From IMG/VR virus record IMGVR_UViG_3300035199_000815, positions 1 to 43,588 of that record: DNA of 43,588 nt. One strand, given 5' to 3'. The position numbers were made by a program, and so were the translations under genes. The notes below the pieces were generated by a model. The model saw only the letters and a program-made list of their open reading frames with translations, was not told the DNA's origin and searched no databases. The DNA comes from a virus. This document shows, piece after piece, positions 43,229-43,588 of this stretch; within the stretch, counting starts at the first letter, position 1, and each line of letters begins with the position of its first letter.

Positions 43229-43588
43229 TTACTTGGTCACCCAATAGGGTGTAGCCAATTTATCGCGGTGTACTTGCTCAAAATCGTTTAGAATTTTCTC
43301 ACCGCTACCCATAGCCGCGTCAATAATTCTAATGTCTCTAACCAGCCTTATAAGCCCGTCAGGCTCAATAGATGCGGCCTGGTCGGACCCATACATTGCG
43401 CGGTCTAAAGTGATATGACGCTCAACAGATGTGGCACCCATTGCAACAGCCGCGAGCGAAATCTGAAGACCTTTCTCGTGACCGCTATATCCTACATTCT
43501 TGGCATAGCGCCGGCGCAGGGCGGGAATCATGCTAAGGTTCGCTGTATCGTTCTTTAACGGGTATGCCGAAACACAATGCATCAATTC
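43229..43588 (-). CDS. neuB: NeuB-type nonulosonic acid synthase, partial (N-terminus off right edge)
   Basis: The reading frame is open through the right edge, so the N-terminal part of the gene lies outside. The visible C-terminal 119 residues match N-acetylneuraminate/legionaminate/pseudaminate synthases: LMHCVSAYP, then VGYSGHEKG, then AAVAMGATSVERHITLDRAM and GSDQAASIEPDGL. The TIM-barrel core of this family condenses phosphoenolpyruvate with a hexosamine. The protein ends at YWVTK soon after the barrel, without the SAF (antifreeze-like) domain that normally closes NeuB. The exact sugar product cannot be told from this part. It is 1 base upstream of the cupin gene. Confidence 0.88.
   Translation of the reverse strand, partial: ELMHCVSAYPLKNDTANLSMIPALRRRYAKNVGYSGHEKGLQISLAAVAMGATSVERHITLDRAMYGSDQAASIEPDGLIRLVRDIRIIDAAMGSGEKILNDFEQVHRDKLATPYWVTK

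Overview
The window is a 43.6-kb piece of the late region of a large, T4-like tailed phage (a myovirus with a contractile tail). The evidence is a baseplate wedge pair (gp25-like and gp6/baseplate-J-like), a baseplate hub protein carrying a lysozyme-like domain, a T4 gp55-type late sigma factor, and a run of very long beta-rich virion proteins. The FmdB-like zinc ribbon, short UDP-sugar dehydrogenase and sugar genes fit a marine or aquatic myovirus, but the host cannot be read from the sequence. No tRNA, CRISPR array, insertion sequence or integrase was seen.

Every supported gene is on the minus strand, so the region is transcribed from right to left. Coding is almost continuous. There is no non-coding stretch near 300 bases; the longest gaps are about 70 bases. 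Many neighbouring genes overlap by 1-20 bases (ATGA or TAATG junctions) and are probably translationally coupled.

In transcription order: (1) 43588-40557 is a glycan island: the end of a NeuB-type nonulosonic acid synthase, a cupin, a phytanoyl-CoA-type dioxygenase, a compact GT29 (eukaryotic-type) sialyltransferase and a short UDP-sugar dehydrogenase. (2) 40540-38719 holds small proteins (unknown, FmdB-like zinc ribbon, membrane protein), the late sigma factor and a small partner of unknown function. (3) 38726-34383 holds two paralogous hub proteins that share an N-terminal domain but carry different C-terminal modules, a Cys-dependent phosphatase in one and a lysozyme-like domain in the other, then a 352-aa structural protein. 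(4) 34372-25354 holds a 2271-aa giant protein, gp25 and gp6. (5) 25347-1 holds a DNRLRE-like protein, a 3954-aa giant with three LamG-like lectin domains, and a series of structural proteins including three that share an LT..G / DD.I.Y signature; the last gene runs off the left edge.

All five intergenic gaps of 25 bases or more contain TATTTAT (or the close TTATTTAA) 17-23 bases before the next start codon on the coding strand. These are candidate late promoters for the encoded sigma factor, although the motif is the reverse complement of the classic T4 late promoter core. The most notable items are the GT29 sialyltransferase with all four family motifs, the phosphatase fused to a baseplate hub domain, the 11.9-kb LamG gene and the promoter-like motif.
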